From assembly GCF_030547005.1 (NCBI RefSeq), contig NZ_JAUOPN010000005.1, positions 1 to 64,000 of the forward strand: a stretch of DNA of 64,000 nucleotides, given 5' to 3'. Positions 35,139 through 44,016 of the stretch are shown one piece after another. A model generated the notes under the pieces. That model worked only from the letters and a program-made list of their open reading frames with translations. It did not search any database and was not told where the DNA came from. The position numbers and the translations under genes are program-made. This DNA comes from Maribacter sp. 1_MG-2023. Lineage in GTDB: Bacteria > Bacteroidota > Bacteroidia > Flavobacteriales > Flavobacteriaceae. Positions within the stretch are counted from its first letter, which is position 1; every line of letters begins with the position of its first letter.

Positions 35139-36116
35139 TTATTTAGTAGAGAAATCTCTATGCTCTTTCTTTTGTAAGTCTTCTGAAGACAAGGATTTAA
35201 AATAATCGTATACGATTTTTAAACCTTCGGCTCTGTGTACCTTTGGTTCCCAGCCCAAAATTTCTTTTGCTTTGGTAATATCTGGCTGACGTTGGGTAGG
35301 ATCATCTTGCGGTAGCGGTTTGTAAATTACCTTTTGTTTGGTTCCTGTTAAAGCAATAATCTCTTCTGCGAATTCCTTAATAGTAGTTTCATGCGGATTA
35401 CCAATATTAACAGGATCTGTATAATCACTAAATAACAAACGGTATATACCTTCTACTTGATCATCAATATAACAGAATGATCTACTTTGAGAGCCATCTC
35501 CAAAAACGGTTAAATCTTCTCCACGTAACGCTTGACCCATAAATGCAGGAACAACTCTACCATCATTTAAACGCATTCTAGACCCATAGGTATTAAATAT
35601 GCGAACGATACGTGTATCTAGTCCGTGATGTCTATGATAAGCCATTGTAATAGATTCCATGAAGCGCTTAGCTTCATCATAAACTCCACGTGGACCTATA
35701 GGGCTAACATTACCATAATACTCCTCATTTTGAGGATGAACTAAAGGGTCTCCATAAACTTCTGAAGTCGATGCCACCAAAATTCTAGCATCTTTTTCTT
35801 TTGCAAGACCAAGTAAATTAAGAGTACCCAATGATCCTACTTTTAAAGTTTCAATCGGAATCTTCAAATAATCAATGGGACTTGCGGGTGATGCAAAGTG
35901 CAAAATATAATCCAACTTTCCTTCCAAGTGAACAAATGTCGAAACATCGTGGTGATGAAACTCAAAATGCTCCAATGCAAATAAGTGAGCAATATTTTTT
36001 AAATCTCCTGTAATGAGATTGTCCATTCCTATAACATGGAAGCCTTCAGCAATAAAACGGTCGCACAAGTGAGAACCCAAAAAACCTGCAGCACCTGTAA
36101 TTAATATTTTTTTCAT
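35139..36116 (-). CDS. UDP-glucuronate decarboxylase (UDP-xylose synthase) family SDR
   Basis: A 325-residue extended SDR. The NAD-binding motif [10 protein letters not shown] is at 8-17, the catalytic Ser/Tyr/Lys are in [10 protein letters not shown] near 115-124 and YDEAKR near 146-151, and the family-specific [11 protein letters not shown] is intact. UXS enzymes convert UDP-glucuronate to UDP-xylose with bound NAD. A 4-epimerase or other UDP-sugar SDR is possible but less likely given the motif set. It follows the WcaJ-like gene by 7 bp in the surface-polysaccharide operon, so a pentose may occur in the glycan. Confidence 0.87.
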   Translation of the reverse strand: MKKILITGAAGFLGSHLCDRFIAEGFHVIGMDNLITGDLKNIAHLFALEHFEFHHHDVSTFVHLEGKLDYILHFASPASPIDYLKIPIETLKVGSLGTLNLLGLAKEKDARILVASTSEVYGDPLVHPQNEEYYGNVSPIGPRGVYDEAKRFMESITMAYHRHHGLDTRIVRIFNTYGSRMRLNDGRVVPAFMGQALRGEDLTVFGDGSQSRSFCYIDDQVEGIYRLLFSDYTDPVNIGNPHETTIKEFAEEIIALTGTKQKVIYKPLPQDDPTQRQPDITKAKEILGWEPKVHRAEGLKIVYDYFKSLSSEDLQKKEHRDFSTK

Positions 36117-36123
36117 AATAATT

Positions 36124-37476
36124 CTAGTAGGCTTTTTCTTCTCCTTTAAATAAATTGGTTACCGTCTGAATAATAATACCTAAATCCAATAACAGAGACC
36201 AATTTTCTAGATAGAAAATATCATATTTAACTCTATTGATTATATCAGTATCTGCCTCTATCTCTCCTCTAAACCCACTTACTTGAGCCAAGCCAGTTAT
36301 ACCAGGATTAACACTGTGTCTCAACATATACCTATTAGCTTTCTTCATATAAACTTCAGAAAGAGAAACCATGTGTGGTCTTGGTCCAACAACAGACATC
36401 TGCCCAAAGAATACGTTATAAAATTGGGGCATTTCGTCTAAACTAGTTTTTCTAATAAATTTTCCTATTTTGGTAACTCGCATATCGTTCTTTGTAACAT
36501 GCAGAGCATCATTACCACGGTTAACTGCCATCGATCGATATTTAAAGCAGTAAAACTCTTTGTTATCCAATCCATGCCTTTTTTGCAAGAACAAAGTTGG
36601 CCCTTTAGATTCTAACTTGATTAAAATAGCCATTAATGGTGTTAACCAAGACAAAACAAGCAATATAACTACTGAAGAAAAAACGATATCAAACGCTCTC
36701 TTGATAAACGCATTTATAGGATCATGTAATGCGATTTTACGTAAAGATAAAATTGGAATATAGTCGTAATACTCGTATTTCAGGTTTCTAGCAAAAATAT
36801 CTTTATTATCAGGAATAAACTTTAATGTTCTTAAGTTGTTTTCTGCAAAGTCAACAAGGTGCGTTATTTGATCATTAGTTAATTCTGCTACAGAAAAATA
36901 AATTTCATCAATATTGTTTTCTACAACGTACTCCATACATTTCATTAAAGAAAAGTTTTTATCTCTAACAGAGAATGTTTCTTTAAAATTTAAACCATAA
37001 TCCAATTTTGTTTGAAAAATTTTTATAAGCTGTCTAGTTTTTGCATTGTCTCCAATTACAATAACGCTTCTACCATTTCCCTTTAACAATACCCTGAATT
37101 TTTTTAATAGGAAAAAAACTAAACATTTAAAGGAAAAGACCACACATGTTACATAAACGACATAATTAGCTAATGCTAATCTACCAACATCAGGTTGTTT
37201 AAAAAATCCCATATATGCATATAAGACTATTATGAACAGGAGTATTTGCCTTATTAATAGTGAGAATAGTTGAATTAACCTAGCTTGTCTTTCTACCTCA
37301 TAAAAACCATTTTTCAAAGAAATTATGGTCCAAGCAATCGACACGTAACCTATAAACAAATAATAATTAACTAATTGAATTTCAAACAAAAAAACACCAC
37401 AAATAAGTATAGTCAAATCAATTAACCCCATTAAAGGCCTTAATAATTTCGACCACCTTCCATTTCTATATTTCAC
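36124..37476 (-). CDS. Undecaprenyl-phosphate sugar phosphotransferase (WcaJ-type)
   Basis: A 450-residue polyisoprenyl-phosphate hexose-1-phosphate transferase. The N-terminal part has four membrane helices (about 10-110), then a Rossmann-like domain ([13 protein letters not shown] near 135), a further membrane helix near 265-285, and the C-terminal catalytic domain. That domain contains [31 protein letters not shown] near 310 and [24 protein letters not shown] near 355-375. It starts repeat-unit synthesis by placing the first sugar phosphate (often glucose or galactose) on undecaprenyl phosphate. It is the initiating enzyme of this Wzx/Wzy locus. Confidence 0.93.
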   Translation of the reverse strand: MKYRNGRWSKLLRPLMGLIDLTILICGVFLFEIQLVNYYLFIGYVSIAWTIISLKNGFYEVERQARLIQLFSLLIRQILLFIIVLYAYMGFFKQPDVGRLALANYVVYVTCVVFSFKCLVFFLLKKFRVLLKGNGRSVIVIGDNAKTRQLIKIFQTKLDYGLNFKETFSVRDKNFSLMKCMEYVVENNIDEIYFSVAELTNDQITHLVDFAENNLRTLKFIPDNKDIFARNLKYEYYDYIPILSLRKIALHDPINAFIKRAFDIVFSSVVILLVLSWLTPLMAILIKLESKGPTLFLQKRHGLDNKEFYCFKYRSMAVNRGNDALHVTKNDMRVTKIGKFIRKTSLDEMPQFYNVFFGQMSVVGPRPHMVSLSEVYMKKANRYMLRHSVNPGITGLAQVSGFRGEIEADTDIINRVKYDIFYLENWSLLLDLGIIIQTVTNLFKGEEKAY

Positions 37477-37500
37477 TTGAGATTATTTATTAATTATAAA

Positions 37501-37547
37501 AGGGTTGAAACACCCTAAACATATTTTGCATATGTGTAATATGCAAA
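37501..37547 (-). other. Two small hairpins upstream of the WcaJ-type gene
   Basis: TTTGCATAT (37525-37533) pairs with ATATGCAAA (37539-37547), and AGGGT (37501-37505) with ACCCT (37511-37515). On the minus strand the second is followed by a short T run. They lie in the 153-bp gap between the GT4 and WcaJ-type genes and may act as a weak terminator or attenuator. Confidence 0.4.
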
Positions 37548-37629
37548 TTAAAACAATTTGGATAAGAACAACTATGTTTCTATCGCTTTTGAACATAACT
37601 AATCGTACCAAATTATATAAGCAGATTTA

Positions 37630-38745
37630 TTAATTTGATGAAAATATATTATTTACGTGAGAATTGAAACGTTCTAAAAATTGATCTTCCCCAAATTTTC
37701 TTGCATGACCCCTAATCCATTCCGAATTATATTTTGTTTCATTCAGTTCAAATAAATCAATACATTCTTGAATAGAATAAGAATTCTGTTCGTCAAAAAA
37801 ACCTCCGCTAGATTCGCTGATATTTTCATTCTCAACCACGGTTTCTAAAGCCCCTCCTCCTTTAAATGCTAAGACAGGAACACCATAAGCCATTACCTCA
37901 AGCGGAATCATTCCGAAGTCCTCTTCTCCTGGAAAAATTAAAGCTCTTGTTCTATCTAAATATTTTTCAATTTCACCCCAAGATAAACTACCTAAAAAAG
38001 AAATATTGGAATTAGCCATTGAAGAAAGTTTTTCTTTTTCTGATCCATTTCCTATTACTACTAGTTTTTTACCATTCTTATTAAATGTTTCAACTAACAA
38101 ATCAATTCTTTTGTAAGGGGTAATAGCACCAAAACTTAAATAAATATCACGCTCTACGTTTTTCACTAAAGGTCTTTCGAAAAGAGCTAATTCGATAGGC
38201 GGATATATCACCGTCGAATTTTTTCTATAAAACTTTTTAACCCTTTTTGCTACATTTTCTGAATTAACAACATAACTGGTGACATTATTAATTGTCGTAA
38301 TGTCCCATTTACGTAATCTTTTGAAAAAATAATTTGCAATTGGTCGCAACGGTTTAGACATACTTAAAAGATAATCTTCAGTAAAGCCCCAGCAATAACG
38401 CATTGGAGAATGAACATAGCAAATGTGGGGTGTACCTGCCTTAAAATTGACACCTTTAGCTGGTCCTGATTCAGAAGATATAATTAAGTCATAGTCCTCC
38501 TTTAGCTTTAATGATTTAATTCCTATTGGATATAATGGAAATAATTTTTGATAATATTTTTTTAACAACGGCTTGTCTAATACAGAAGAAATTATAGTAT
38601 TCTTAGGTAAATTAGAACCATAAATACTTTCATCCAGAAACAAGGTATAAATATCCGCATCAGGATAAAGTTTTAAAATACTTTCTATAACTTTTTCTCC
38701 CCCTCTTCTGGTAATTAACCAATAATGTACTATAGCTACTTTCAT
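37630..38745 (-). CDS. Glycosyltransferase family 4
   Basis: A GT-B retaining glycosyltransferase of 371 residues. The N-terminal VAIVHYWLITRRGGEKVIESIL is typical of GT4 mannosyl/rhamnosyltransferases. The donor-binding E-x7-E motif is EDFGMIPLE near 285-293, followed by GVPVLAFKGGGALETV. It adds one sugar of the repeat unit at the cytoplasmic face; donor identity cannot be read from sequence, but dTDP-rhamnose is made in the same locus. The ATG at 38745 was chosen over a TTG at 38754. Confidence 0.9.
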   Translation of the reverse strand: MKVAIVHYWLITRRGGEKVIESILKLYPDADIYTLFLDESIYGSNLPKNTIISSVLDKPLLKKYYQKLFPLYPIGIKSLKLKEDYDLIISSESGPAKGVNFKAGTPHICYVHSPMRYCWGFTEDYLLSMSKPLRPIANYFFKRLRKWDITTINNVTSYVVNSENVAKRVKKFYRKNSTVIYPPIELALFERPLVKNVERDIYLSFGAITPYKRIDLLVETFNKNGKKLVVIGNGSEKEKLSSMANSNISFLGSLSWGEIEKYLDRTRALIFPGEEDFGMIPLEVMAYGVPVLAFKGGGALETVVENENISESSGGFFDEQNSYSIQECIDLFELNETKYNSEWIRGHARKFGEDQFLERFNSHVNNIFSSN

Positions 38746-38862
38746 ATTTTTCAATAGTTAATAAAACACTGTTACTCTTCCATACTATTTAATAAACCTA
38801 AAAAGAACGACACAAGTTTTAGGAAATATTTAAAACTAATAGTTAATAGATACCCTAAAGCA

Positions 38863-40092
38863 CTAATCTTGATGGTCATCTACTTTGTTAAAATTAACAG
38901 CACTCAAATATAAGAATGAAGAAATTACCGTAAAAAATACAATACCTTTTAAACGGTATAAAAAGGACTCTGACAATAAGCCTAGCCCAAAAAGCACTAA
39001 GAAAGAAATATTAATTTCATTGTTAAAAATGCTTTTTTTTCTATGCAAAAGAAAAGGGTAGAACAATAAAATCAATAAGCTTATAATACCTAATATGCCC
39101 ATGTCCATATATTGCCTTAAGTATTGGTTATGCAAATCATAACCGAAATACCTAATTCGTTCATCTCCATTTTTAATTACTTCTCGTCTTAGTACTTCAT
39201 TGCTCTGACCTAAACCTTCGCCAAGAATAAAATAATTATCCGAAATTGTTTTAAAAGCAGTTGGCCAGTGATAAATACGTTCATCATTTTTAGTTATATC
39301 TAATTTACTGGATAATAAGGGCAATTTGGAACCTACAAAGAATAGGGTAACCAATAAAAATAGTAAACTTAGTCTTTTTAATAAAGAAACATTGTCAACC
39401 TTTATATACTTGCCCAGAAACAAAAGATGAACCAAACAATTTACCAATAAGGGCATTCTAGAAGCAAGGATAATCAAGTTAATATTTAAAAAAGAAATTA
39501 AGAGTATAGCCCAAACCTTACTTTGATAAACCTTTAGCACTTTATTTGATAAAAGAAATATTAAAGCACTTACTATCAAATAACTCCAATATGTAGGATG
39601 AACACCGATTACATGTGGGAATTTATATTGTAAGTATAAAAATAAACTTCCTTTTTCTGCAGCCATATGTTTGACCCAGTCATAATTATTAATCACAAAG
39701 CTTGAGAATTTTACAATAGAATATAAACCAATAAAAAAAGTTGTGGATATAAAAATTTTGATAAAAATTTTTATCCTAGATAAATTCCATTTCGCTGCAA
39801 CTATTATAAATGGAATAACTAACAACGAAATCTGCCTTTCAAGAATTTTTAAAGCCAATTTAAAATCTGGAGATAAAATTGTAAACGTTATGAAAACTCC
39901 GATTGCTATAAGAAAAGGAAATAATACCTTCCTATTGGAATATAAATTTATTTTCTTGTTTTTTTCAAAAATAAGGGCAAAGGCAAATAATACATATAAA
40001 AAGGGAACATACTTTTCTCCTATAAATATACCTATGAAAGGAAATATTCCTAAAAGAAAAGGTAAAGCACCATTTTTAATCATTTTAATCAT
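38863..40092 (-). CDS. O-antigen ligase/polymerase family membrane protein (second copy)
   Basis: A 409-residue membrane protein with about 11-12 helices and the Wzy_C/WaaL-type periplasmic loop near residues 255-330, containing GEGLGQSNEVLRRE and DLHNQYLRQYMDMGILG (conserved His). It either polymerises repeat units or ligates glycan to the lipid A-core. Its ATG overlaps the stop of the upstream polymerase-like gene (ATGA), so the two are translationally coupled. Which of the two is polymerase and which is ligase is not resolved. Confidence 0.85.
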   Translation of the reverse strand: MIKMIKNGALPFLLGIFPFIGIFIGEKYVPFLYVLFAFALIFEKNKKINLYSNRKVLFPFLIAIGVFITFTILSPDFKLALKILERQISLLVIPFIIVAAKWNLSRIKIFIKIFISTTFFIGLYSIVKFSSFVINNYDWVKHMAAEKGSLFLYLQYKFPHVIGVHPTYWSYLIVSALIFLLSNKVLKVYQSKVWAILLISFLNINLIILASRMPLLVNCLVHLLFLGKYIKVDNVSLLKRLSLLFLLVTLFFVGSKLPLLSSKLDITKNDERIYHWPTAFKTISDNYFILGEGLGQSNEVLRREVIKNGDERIRYFGYDLHNQYLRQYMDMGILGIISLLILLFYPFLLHRKKSIFNNEINISFLVLFGLGLLSESFLYRLKGIVFFTVISSFLYLSAVNFNKVDDHQD

Positions 40093-41318
40093 TCCAAAAT
40101 GATTTTGCTACGCTTGTGACGACCAAGCTTGTTTTGATTAAAAAAGACAGCTAAAAAGAGTCCATAAATCCATCCTGTTTGAGCTGCATAAACGTAAGGG
40201 TTGACCAAAATTTCAAAGTGTAAAAAGACAAAAAAACCGAAAAAGGTTAAATCAGCACTTTTCCTATTTTTAAAAAACATATAACACAAATACATTACCA
40301 GAGCTAAATATCCTAATAACATTAAAATTCCATTTCTATAAAAAACGTCCACTATGAAATTATGAGAGGACTCGTAAGGTGAACCATTAACCATAAAATT
40401 GATACTTCCCATACCATGCCCGAACAAAATTTCTAATATTGATGAGTTTTTAATATGATTATTATACATATCCCTTACAATCAAACCCCTTCCGGAAGAT
40501 GCTTGTTCTATTGTTGTTTCACCTGAAAAGATACTCAAAAATCTTTCACTGAACTGTAGTGCTATATCTTGAGCTGCATTTGAGTATAATAGCACTACAA
40601 AACCAATTATAGTTAAGAAAAAAGAAGTTTTCAATAAAGAAGAAAGAATTTTACCCTTAGGATCGTATAATGCTACCAAAAACAATGTTATTACAAGCCC
40701 AAATAAAGCACCTCTAGACATTGTAAGAATTATTACAACTATAAAATAAAGACATGATACAACTTTTAGTATGCCTTTTTTTAAATGAAAAAAACTGATT
40801 ATAAAACCAAGCCCAACGATTAAACCAAAATTGTTTACACCACCTGCAAAAATAGTTTCTACCCTAAACCCCCTTACGGAACTCAAATTAAATACTTTGT
40901 CCCAGTCATCTATAAAAATTCTAAAAGAAAAAAGCAGGATGACATAAAGCAAAATTTTATATAAAACTTCTTTGTTTATATAACTTGAATAATAATTACC
41001 CAATATCAAAACAAGAAAAAGCTGTAAGTGAATTACAGAGAATATTAACTGTTCCTTTAACAAAAAACCTTTACTAACTAAAACATTAAGAATTGTAAAA
41101 AGTAAAAAGTATATAAAAACACATATTGCAATAAATGCTTCCTTTTTCAATATTAACCGTCCTTTAGAAAAGAAAACGACGATTAAAAAATTTAAAAATA
41201 TCAAAATAGTAGATAGATATACACTTCCCACGCCGTCCGTTAAAATAAAATTAAACGGAAGAGATAATAAAAGTAAGATTAAGCTAAACTTGGCTAACGA
41301 GAATGTCTTCAAAATCAA
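40089..41318 (-). CDS. O-antigen polymerase family membrane protein (Wzy-like)
   Basis: A 409-residue membrane protein with about 11-12 helices. It has the SRGALFGLVI motif near 200, a large periplasmic loop (about 255-325) containing SGRGLIVRDMYNNH, GHGMGSINF and ESSHNFIVDVFYRNG, then three further helices. This arrangement is typical of Wzy/WaaL-type proteins. No ATG exists near the N-terminus, so it starts at TTG 41318 or 41312, within the last 35 bp of the upstream gene. Confidence 0.85.
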   Translation of the reverse strand: MILKTFSLAKFSLILLLLSLPFNFILTDGVGSVYLSTILIFLNFLIVVFFSKGRLILKKEAFIAICVFIYFLLFTILNVLVSKGFLLKEQLIFSVIHLQLFLVLILGNYYSSYINKEVLYKILLYVILLFSFRIFIDDWDKVFNLSSVRGFRVETIFAGGVNNFGLIVGLGFIISFFHLKKGILKVVSCLYFIVVIILTMSRGALFGLVITLFLVALYDPKGKILSSLLKTSFFLTIIGFVVLLYSNAAQDIALQFSERFLSIFSGETTIEQASSGRGLIVRDMYNNHIKNSSILEILFGHGMGSINFMVNGSPYESSHNFIVDVFYRNGILMLLGYLALVMYLCYMFFKNRKSADLTFFGFFVFLHFEILVNPYVYAAQTGWIYGLFLAVFFNQNKLGRHKRSKIILE

Positions 41319-42249
41319 GTGTTAAATCAAAGTTTTTATAAATTTCATCATCAATATTAATTCCCTTAATTTTTATACCGATCGTTTTAAGATTAAAAAT
41401 TTTAGCATCGATTAATGCCGTCGAAAAAAAACTATAAGCGTTTTTACATTTTTTAAAGCCATCTATCATGTCTTTTACAACAATAACATTATTTGGTAAA
41501 TTGATATTATCTAACTGATTAATGCAGGCCGGATGAAGTTTTATTAGCACATTTTGATATTTATTAGATAAATATTCAATAATAATATTGGTATACTTAA
41601 TTTCTTCCTCAGCTGAACATAACCCTGCTAGGTGTAAACATTGCATTAAAAAAATAGCTGTTTCTGAATCTTGTTCTACTTCGCTATTATTGTAATGAGA
41701 CAACAAATCTGCCTTAATAAAATCTAATTTCGCAAAAACCTGATTGTCTTTCCACTTTTTATATTTAATTAAAAAATTCTTTTCCCTTAGAGAATAAACA
41801 TAATATGAATTTAAAATAATACCACCAAAACCTGCACCTACAGCATATACTCCGAAAATCGCCTTCGAAAAACTGTTAACTATTCCTCTAGCTAATTCCT
41901 TACTTTTAGAAAATTCTAGAGGAAAAACACCATGCTGTAGGGCTATAAAGTAAATGTCAGGCAACTTAGTTTTTAAATGACATATAATATTATGGCTTAT
42001 AAAACCTTCTGATGATGAAAAATAAACAGTTTCAAGCTTATTTTCTATTATAAAAGCTTCTATTTCAGAGGTAGTTTTTAAAAGATTCTTTTTCGACAAC
42101 AATCTTTTAAAGATATTTTTTACCGGGTTGCCATCAAAGTTATTTTCCAAATTGGCTTTAAAAACCTCTAAACCATGAATATTTGCCATATCCATGAAAC
42201 GTTTATTCATTGCTTTTTCAAAGATTATTAAACCTTTATTTCCCTCCAT
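41284..42249 (-). CDS. Bacterial-sialyltransferase-like protein, candidate nonulosonyltransferase
   Basis: A 321-residue soluble protein without a clear named family. It looks GT-B-like: ALQHGVFPLEF near 103-113, LIKLHPACIN near 236-243 (His-Pro at 239-240) and YSFFSTALIDAKIFN near 272-286. The HP and S-x2-ST motifs at this spacing are hallmarks of bacterial sialyltransferases, where they bind CMP. Because the locus makes a CMP-nonulosonate and has no other obvious enzyme to transfer it, a legionaminic acid transferase role is likely (inference). It overlaps wzx by 22 bp. Alternatively it may be a polysaccharide-export or capsule-type GT. Confidence 0.72.
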   Translation of the reverse strand: MEGNKGLIIFEKAMNKRFMDMANIHGLEVFKANLENNFDGNPVKNIFKRLLSKKNLLKTTSEIEAFIIENKLETVYFSSSEGFISHNIICHLKTKLPDIYFIALQHGVFPLEFSKSKELARGIVNSFSKAIFGVYAVGAGFGGIILNSYYVYSLREKNFLIKYKKWKDNQVFAKLDFIKADLLSHYNNSEVEQDSETAIFLMQCLHLAGLCSAEEEIKYTNIIIEYLSNKYQNVLIKLHPACINQLDNINLPNNVIVVKDMIDGFKKCKNAYSFFSTALIDAKIFNLKTIGIKIKGINIDDEIYKNFDLTLDFEDILVSQV

Positions 42250-43469
42250 TTAATTTGTGCTCTTAATAATTTTAATACTAGAACTGTAAAATATGTAATC
42301 ACAAAACTGTATGCAGCCCCTAAAATTCCAAATTTAGGTATTAGAACCAGGTTAAGACCTAAATTTATTACAAATGAAACAGCCATAATGACTGTAATAG
42401 CCTTTTCATCATGACTAACATACAAAAACAAATGGGGTATCAATGACAAATTATTAAAAACAAATCCTAATAAGAATATGTACAATAAATCTATATGAGC
42501 TATAAAGGCCTCTTTATCAATTAAACTAAAAATAAAAGGACTGATAAACGGAATTACTACTGCTAAAGTAATACTTGATACTAATGTCAACAGACCGAAC
42601 TTTTTTAATTCAGATATAAATATATTTTTATTGTCGGCAAAGCTTTGAATTAATTGTGGCAGGTAGATAATGTAAAAACCACTTACAATAAAAATATGTA
42701 TTACTGAAGCTATTGAAAAAAGGAAAGAGTAGATACCGGTATCCTCAAGACTAAGTACCTTACCTATTATAAATTTGTCAGAGAATTCAATTCCTTTTAA
42801 AAATAGTATCAAGACAACAAAGGGCAAAATAGCCTTTAAACTTAATTTCAGCTGTTCTGATGACATTCTCCTGAACATAGAATTTGTAACCTTATGTAAA
42901 GTTCCAACAAAACCCTTGTAAGCTATTATAAACAATAAAATGTAAGAAACTAGCATAATCCAAAGAACTATTTCAAAAGTCAATGCTTCAAAAAAAATGT
43001 CATAAACAACAATCAATAGAACAAAAAGTAAGCTTTTATAAATTAGCTGTATGTTACCTTTTCTAAAAGATTTATTTATCATCAAATACCTGTAAACCTC
43101 TTGTGAAAAATAATCGCACAGTCCAATTACGAGTACTAGCACTACATTTACCGATGTTATCAATTCATTTGGAAAAACTATTAAGAACAAGAGTACTTGT
43201 GCAATTAAAACGAATGGAGCAATTGTGACAAAAAACGAAAAATGTTCGTTATAAATTTGCTTTTTCTCTGTCGCTTGTGCAATATTCCTATTGGTAATAT
43301 TATAATATTCCAATCCAAAAATAGTAGTGGATATTAGCACGAAATAACTAATTAATTGAAAACTACCATAATCATCTAGACTAAGGTTTTTAGCTAAATA
43401 ACCAAGCAACAAAAACTTAGAAGCTATTGAAATACCCCTTGTAAATAAACTTTCTAAACTATTTTTCAA
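42228..43469 (-). CDS. Oligosaccharide flippase (Wzx-like)
   Basis: A 413-residue MOP-superfamily membrane protein with about 12 helices. The N-terminal ESLFTRGISIASKFLLLGYLAKNLSLDDYGSFQL is the standard Wzx/polysaccharide-export start, and a late LIPKFGILGAAYSFVITYFTVLVLKL is typical of the last helices. It flips undecaprenyl-linked repeat units to the periplasm for the Wzy-type polymerase. It overlaps the acetyltransferase gene by 4 bp (ATGA). Confidence 0.88.
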   Translation of the reverse strand: MKNSLESLFTRGISIASKFLLLGYLAKNLSLDDYGSFQLISYFVLISTTIFGLEYYNITNRNIAQATEKKQIYNEHFSFFVTIAPFVLIAQVLLFLIVFPNELITSVNVVLVLVIGLCDYFSQEVYRYLMINKSFRKGNIQLIYKSLLFVLLIVVYDIFFEALTFEIVLWIMLVSYILLFIIAYKGFVGTLHKVTNSMFRRMSSEQLKLSLKAILPFVVLILFLKGIEFSDKFIIGKVLSLEDTGIYSFLFSIASVIHIFIVSGFYIIYLPQLIQSFADNKNIFISELKKFGLLTLVSSITLAVVIPFISPFIFSLIDKEAFIAHIDLLYIFLLGFVFNNLSLIPHLFLYVSHDEKAITVIMAVSFVINLGLNLVLIPKFGILGAAYSFVITYFTVLVLKLLRAQIKWREIKV

Positions 43470-44014
43470 CTAATGACTTTTAAAACTTTTGCAGGATTAC
43501 CGGCAACCACAACATTATCAGGAACATCTTTGGTAACTATACTACCTGCACCTACAATGGAATTATGACCTATTGTTACACCTGGTAATAAAATTGCATT
43601 AGCGCCTACCCAACAACCTTTTTTTAAAATTGTATTCTCTGCATTAAAATGACCTTGATCCATAATCATTGTATTTAATGCTCCGTACTTATGGTTAGAT
43701 ACATAAATATGCACTCCTGAACCAATTAAAACATGGTCTTCAATTATAATCTTTCCTTTTTCCGGTTCACGTATATCGGCAAATAACATGCTGCCAGGTC
43801 TTATAACTACTTTATCGCCAATACTAATTTTTGAACAATTAATTGCAAACGCATATGGTCTAAATTCTGACCCAACGCCAAAATGTCCAAATTTCTTTTC
43901 ACATAATTTACGAGAGGTTTTCTTAAAAAATAGTCTCCAATGTGTAAATGGACAATCTGGTCCGAGGCGATCTGCCTTTTTATCAAACCTTCTTTTATTT
44001 AAAAAACCAATCAT
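43466..44014 (-). CDS. Hexapeptide-repeat acyltransferase (WbbJ/CysE-like)
   Basis: A 182-residue left-handed beta-helix O-acetyltransferase. Hexapeptide turns run from about 65 to 170, including IEDHVLIGSGVHIYVSNHKYG (with the acetyl-CoA-site His), WVGANAILLPGVTIGHNSIVGAGSIVTKDVPDNVVVAGNPAKV. It lacks an N-terminal Rossmann domain, unlike the NeuD/PglD-type protein at 52592. It likely acetylates a sugar of the repeat unit. Confidence 0.9.
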   Translation of the reverse strand: MIGFLNKRRFDKKADRLGPDCPFTHWRLFFKKTSRKLCEKKFGHFGVGSEFRPYAFAINCSKISIGDKVVIRPGSMLFADIREPEKGKIIIEDHVLIGSGVHIYVSNHKYGALNTMIMDQGHFNAENTILKKGCWVGANAILLPGVTIGHNSIVGAGSIVTKDVPDNVVVAGNPAKVLKVIS

Positions 44015-44016
44015 AA

